The notes under the pieces are model-generated. The model ran no database searches. It saw only the letters and a list, made by a program, of their open reading frames with translations, and was not told the origin of the DNA. From positions 1-8,661 of the forward strand of contig DIQC01000067.1 in NCBI GenBank assembly GCA_002426495.1: a stretch of 8,661 nucleotides of DNA, written 5' to 3'. The translations under genes were made by a program, and so were the position numbers. Origin of the DNA: Thermacetogenium sp. UBA5472. GTDB lineage: Bacteria; Bacillota; DSM-12270; Thermacetogeniales; Thermacetogeniaceae. Positions 6,261-8,661 of this stretch are shown here, piece by piece; positions within the stretch are counted from its first letter, which is position 1, and every line of letters starts with the position of its first letter.

Positions 6261-6890
6261 TTATTTCTTCACTAAGTTTAATGTCCGCAATTCATGGCGA
6301 TGCTTAACACCTAGTTTTCGGAAAATGCTGCGCAGGTGGGATTTAACAGTAGATTCTGAGATGAACAGATTAGAGGCGATCTCCTGGTTGGACTCGCCCT
6401 GGTTGATTAAAGTTAAAACATCCTGCTCCCTGTTGGTAAGACACCCTATAGAGGTTGACACATTAGAAGGCACATCATGAGAAGTATTATTGGCATCATA
6501 CTCCGGACCAAAACGTGGGAGACAAAGAACTCCATATTCGACAACCAATTTTATTGCATAAACTATCTCTTGGGACAGCAGACGAAAGGGCAAACAACCG
6601 GATATACCTGAGCGGATTAATTCGTACATATCAAATTCACTGGGATCCCGCACAACGACCACCAGCCGCGAAAAGGGATTTTTGGCACAGATATCTGCAA
6701 TAACCGGCAAGAGGTTATTAGAATCAAGTTTCCAAAGGATAATATCCGGATAGTAGTCAGCTACTGTCTGAAGAATATCAGAGACAGGAAAGACTCCTAA
6801 AACATCGAAAGAACTGTTTTTATTAAACACATTAGCTAGGCAATCGCTCCATTCTAGCGTATCGCTGAAAATTAAAAGCCTGTATTTCAT
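6261..6890 (-). CDS. Orphan LuxR/NarL-type regulator with degenerate receiver
   Basis: This 209-residue DNA-binding regulator is the same length as the canonical regulator in this window. The C-terminal LuxR-type helix-turn-helix is intact at about 151-207 (LTNREQDVLTLINQGESN; IASNLFISESTVKSHL). The N-terminal domain keeps the receiver fold pattern but has lost its chemistry. The phospho-acceptor position in PDIILWKL is Lys54, aligning with Asp53 in PDIAMVDL of its neighbour. The first acidic pair is reduced to IFSDTLEW, the Thr/Ser switch reads VVVVRDPS, and the conserved Lys region reads LPFRLL. It is therefore probably phosphorylation-independent and may respond to a ligand, a partner protein or its own abundance. 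ATG 6890 follows AGGGGG with seven bases of spacing. A promoter at 6953-6980 and terminator at 6156-6180 frame it as a single-gene unit. Confidence 0.88.
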   Translation of the reverse strand: MKYRLLIFSDTLEWSDCLANVFNKNSSFDVLGVFPVSDILQTVADYYPDIILWKLDSNNLLPVIADICAKNPFSRLVVVVRDPSEFDMYELIRSGISGCLPFRLLSQEIVYAIKLVVEYGVLCLPRFGPEYDANNTSHDVPSNVSTSIGCLTNREQDVLTLINQGESNQEIASNLFISESTVKSHLRSIFRKLGVKHRHELRTLNLVKK

Positions 6891-6952
6891 ATTCCATCCC
6901 CCTTTCCCCTTTGAGCACTAATCTCTATCACCCAAATAATGGTCCTTCCTGT

Positions 6953-6980
6953 CTTATATGGATTAGTTCGCTATTGTTAA
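6953..6980 (-). promoter_or_regulatory. Putative sigma-A-type promoter of the orphan regulator
   Basis: On the minus strand TTAACA (6980-6975, five of six consensus bases) is followed after 16 bases by TATAAG (6958-6953, five of six). Transcription would begin near 6946, giving a leader of about 55 bases that ends in two purine-rich AAAGGGG-type runs before the ATG. Confidence 0.6.
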
Positions 6981-7021
6981 TTCTGAATCCTTTGATTTAT
7001 CTTGTCATATTAGGATAAACA

Positions 7022-7141
7022 ATGGGGAAACGCAACAACTTCCCACAGGATTTATTAGCTTATTCATCCGAGGAGTTTCACATTCAGGAAAAAGAAAATT
7101 CAGAAATGGCTGCTAGAAGATGCCCAAATGGATGGAATTGA
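7022..7141 (+). other. Unassigned 39-codon frame in the 411-base gap
   Basis: ATG 7022 opens a 39-codon frame ending in TGA at 7139-7141. The ribosome site is weak (AGGAT, seven bases upstream). The same frame reopens after the TGA and runs to TAG 7289-7291. A different frame (7059-7241) reads a more protein-like stretch including KKKIQKWLLEDAQMDGIDGL. This may be a decayed gene, the leader of the structured segment that follows, or non-coding. I recognise no family. Apart from this, the stretch 6981-7021 shows nothing I can name. Confidence 0.2.
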
Positions 7142-7178
7142 TGGGCTAAGCCGAAGGGGTGGAAAAGGCGATTATATA

Positions 7179-7246
7179 GGAAGGGTATGCCCCTCCTTCT
7201 CTTATGGGCTATTCAAATGGGATCACGACAAGGAGGGGTGATCACT
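7179..7246 (+). promoter_or_regulatory. Possible translational switch hiding a Shine-Dalgarno sequence
   Basis: AAGGAGGGG at 7230-7238 is a near-ideal ribosome binding site. It is exactly complementary to CCCCTCCTT at 7190-7198 (nine pairs, extendable by two G-U pairs), which would block it. The same CCCCTCC can instead pair with GGAAGGG at 7179-7185 (six pairs around one mismatch, loop TATG), which would free it. In addition GATCAC (7221-7226) and GTGATC (7238-7243) can form a hairpin that displays the Shine-Dalgarno sequence in its loop. Such mutually exclusive pairings are typical of regulatory leaders. I do not recognise a known riboswitch class, and no promoter is confidently seen. Confidence 0.35.
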
Positions 7247-7291
7247 ATGGTGATGGGGACAGTTGAGGAATCTAAAGTTGGGAGCAGGTAG
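7247..7291 (+). other. 14-codon frame behind a strong ribosome binding site
   Basis: ATG 7247, ten bases after the AAGGAGG at 7230-7236, opens a frame reading MVMGTVEESKVGSR before TAG. It ends ten bases before the convergent rsfS stop, so there is no room for a longer gene. It could be a regulated small peptide, a leader peptide, or the stump of a gene lost by deletion. No family is recognised. Confidence 0.3.
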
Positions 7292-7301
7292 TAAGAAATG
7301 T

Positions 7302-7646
7302 TTAGAAATTTGTCGCAACTACCCTACCATCACCCCATAAATGCTCGATATCATAAAATTCCCGAGCTTCTTCACTAAAGATGTGAATAATCACATCCCC
7401 ATTGTCCAACAGTATCCATCCTGATTCCGGGCTGCCCTGTCTGCGGTAAGATTCGCTGGCTTTCTTCAAATCATCTTCAACCTCCCGCTGGATTGCTGCA
7501 AGTTGAGTCGTACTGCGCCCGGTACAGATCACAAAGTAATCTGCTACAGGAAAAATCCCTGTCAAATCAAGCACTTTAATATCATAAGCCTTTCTTCTGG
7601 CGGCTGCTTGCGCAGCACTGATGGCCCTTTCTTGGCCGGAATCCAA
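7302..7646 (-). CDS. rsfS: Ribosomal silencing factor RsfS (Iojap/YbeB/YqeL family)
   Basis: This cytoplasmic protein binds ribosomal protein uL14 on the large subunit and blocks joining of the subunits when nutrients are scarce. At 114 residues it has the usual length. Family marks are VADYFVICTG (34-43), the central GSPESGWILLDNGDVIIHIF (71-90) and YDIEHLWGDG (98-107). The start is TTG 7646, four bases after the yqeK stop, with AAAGGAG (7665-7659) twelve bases upstream. An ATG at 7654 overlaps the yqeK stop but is in the wrong frame. The TTG start aligns well with family N-termini. It is the last gene of the nadD-yqeK-rsfS run. No clear terminator follows before the structured gap. Confidence 0.94.
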   Translation of the reverse strand: MDSGQERAISAAQAAARRKAYDIKVLDLTGIFPVADYFVICTGRSTTQLAAIQREVEDDLKKASESYRRQGSPESGWILLDNGDVIIHIFSEEAREFYDIEHLWGDGRVVATNF

Positions 7647-7650
7647 TATT

Positions 7651-8304
7651 TCATTCCACTCCTTTCAGTTCTTGGGAATAATAATTCCACGCCTCAATGC
7701 TCTGGGGATGGATAAGCTGACGCTTTTCCAAACAATGACTAATAGTAGAAGCAATGCACTCTAAGAGTGCCTGCTCAAGACTTGTCTGTGATAGCGTACG
7801 CAGATAATCAACAAGAGGGAAATCTCTCCCTGTAGCTGTCAGATCTGCTATATAAACAATCTGGGCAATTCTCCCCATAGCTGGACCTGCCAAGGTGTGC
7901 ATGGCCACAGCTTCCAACACCTGTGGGGCATGAATGCCCAGTTCTTCTTCTATCAAGGCTGCTCCTACAGGGCCGTGCAGCAAAAGAGGACACTGCTGCT
8001 CAATTTCGTGAGTAACCAACTCCTTGGCTCGCCCGATGCGCAGCAGTTCATCTGCAGGCAGATCCCGGGCATAGTCATGGAACAATCCTGCCAGTTCCGC
8101 CTGCCGGCGGTTGAGGCCATGGATACCTGCCAGTTCAGAGGCGCAGTTGCACACAGCAAGGGCATGAACATACCTTTTCTCAGTTAATTTGTCCTTTAAT
8201 ATCCCTTCATACTCATGCATTACCTGTTTAATTTTGCTTTGCTCAGAGCAGTGAGCTAGTCTATTATCCTTCACGGAAACAGAAACCATCTCCCTATCTA
8301 TCAT
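7651..8304 (-). CDS. yqeK: YqeK-family HD-domain symmetrical Ap4A hydrolase
   Basis: This metal-dependent HD-domain phosphohydrolase is expected to split diadenosine tetraphosphate into two ADP, limiting this stress dinucleotide. Likely metal ligands are His47 in KRYVHAL, His76-Asp77 in AGLFHDYARDL, His110 in LLHGPVGA, His136 in AMHTLAG and Asp154 in YIADLTATGRDF. The last stretch departs from the usual ADxIEPGR. At 217 residues it is about 25-30 longer than most relatives, because of a polar N-terminal extension before EYEGILKDKLTEKRY. ATG 8304 overlaps the nadD stop as ATGA, favouring coupled translation, but the ribosome site is poor. Met29 is an alternative start that would give the usual length. 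It lies between nadD and rsfS, the common order in Bacillota. Confidence 0.9.
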   Translation of the reverse strand: MIDREMVSVSVKDNRLAHCSEQSKIKQVMHEYEGILKDKLTEKRYVHALAVCNCASELAGIHGLNRRQAELAGLFHDYARDLPADELLRIGRAKELVTHEIEQQCPLLLHGPVGAALIEEELGIHAPQVLEAVAMHTLAGPAMGRIAQIVYIADLTATGRDFPLVDYLRTLSQTSLEQALLECIASTISHCLEKRQLIHPQSIEAWNYYSQELKGVE

Positions 8305-8661
8305 ATTCTATCGAAGCAAGTTTCCGAAGGGTTAGAAAAATAAAGTCCCTGTTGTCTGATATATTTCTCTACTACCTCAGGGACCAAGTACTTGATGGAC
8401 TTCCCCTCCCGTACACGCCTGCGGATATTTGAAGAGGAGATGTTCATCTGCGGCATTTCTAAAAAATCTATAACATCAGGATAATACTTCCCTAAAATAT
8501 CTCTGACAATGTGTGGATCATAACCAGGGCGTGTAGCTGCAATAAATTTACACAGCGATAAAAGCTCTTCCGACTCTCTCCAGCCAAAAATTTCCACAAT
8601 GGTATCAATCCCTGTTATGAAATAAATGTCTGTATCCTGCTTACTGTACACCTGACGCAGC
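8301..8661 (-). CDS. nadD: Nicotinate-nucleotide adenylyltransferase, C-terminal part (cut by window edge)
   Basis: NadD joins nicotinate mononucleotide and ATP to form deamido-NAD in the NAD synthesis pathway. Only the last 119 codons are present; the frame is open to the window edge at 8661, so the N-terminal half with the nucleotide-binding GxFDPxHxGH motif lies outside. Visible family features are LRQVYSKQDTDIYFITGIDT near the cut end, then the trailing nucleotide-binding motif ISSSNIRRRVREGKSIKYLV and the terminal VVEKYIRQQGLY. The TGA at 8303-8301 overlaps the yqeK ATG, marking an operon with yqeK and rsfS. Confidence 0.95.
   Translation of the reverse strand, partial: LRQVYSKQDTDIYFITGIDTIVEIFGWRESEELLSLCKFIAATRPGYDPHIVRDILGKYYPDVIDFLEMPQMNISSSNIRRRVREGKSIKYLVPEVVEKYIRQQGLYFSNPSETCFDRI

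Noticed and set aside
7139..7141. TGA at 7139 as a selenocysteine codon in an 89-codon protein
   Set aside because: The residues around it match no selenoprotein context I know, no clear bacterial SECIS-like hairpin sits just downstream, and the second half does not look like a conserved protein.
863..8252. The nine-base word CTCAGAGCA at three places (near 863, 5092 and 8242)
   Set aside because: The copies are in unrelated contexts (intergenic, kinase, yqeK) with no shared flanks or spacing, so chance is enough.
1..8661. CRISPR arrays, insertion sequences, tRNA or rRNA genes
   Set aside because: No regularly spaced repeats, transposase motifs, terminal inverted repeats with target duplications, or tRNA/rRNA signatures were seen on either strand.

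Overview
The window looks like chromosomal DNA from a Bacillota (Firmicutes) bacterium, most likely of class Clostridia. The evidence is strong AGGAGG-type ribosome binding sites, use of GTG and TTG starts, the nadD-yqeK-rsfS housekeeping cluster, an ER-type (SipW-like) signal peptidase beside a TasA-like exported protein, and a DegS/NreB-type histidine kinase with its NarL-type regulator. No genus can be named from the sequence alone. I saw no rRNA, tRNA, CRISPR array, transposase or phage gene.

Left part (1-3437, plus strand): an envelope/secretion cassette. First is a TasA/camelysin-like exported protein with a SipW-type signal peptide and its own terminator. Next, behind a separate promoter and a leader hairpin, is a long multi-spanning SipW-type signal peptidase. 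Last is a DUF5305-family protein with two membrane segments. The simplest reading is that the peptidase cleaves the TasA-like substrate and that the DUF5305 protein works at the membrane in the same process. The last point is inferred from gene order only.

Middle part (3498-6890, minus strand): three signalling genes. An orphan LuxR/NarL-type regulator with a degenerate receiver (Lys where the phospho-acceptor Asp should be) is followed by its own terminator. Then, from a separate promoter, come a six-segment membrane GAF histidine kinase and a canonical NarL-type response regulator, overlapping by 4 bases (TTGA). The 364-base gap between kinase and orphan regulator holds the kinase promoter, the regulator's terminator and two tiny plus-strand reading frames with unproven status.

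Right part (6891-8661): a 411-base gap holds the orphan regulator's promoter and a plus-strand segment that looks like a structured RNA. In it a near-ideal Shine-Dalgarno sequence in front of a 14-codon frame can be hidden by a perfectly complementary upstream CCCCTCCTT. Beyond it, on the minus strand, is a housekeeping operon for NAD synthesis (nadD, cut by the window edge), Ap4A turnover (yqeK) and ribosome silencing (rsfS), with overlapping or nearly abutting genes.

The parts most worth attention are the TasA-like / polytopic SipW / DUF5305 cassette, the pseudo-receiver regulator, and the possible translational switch at 7179-7291.
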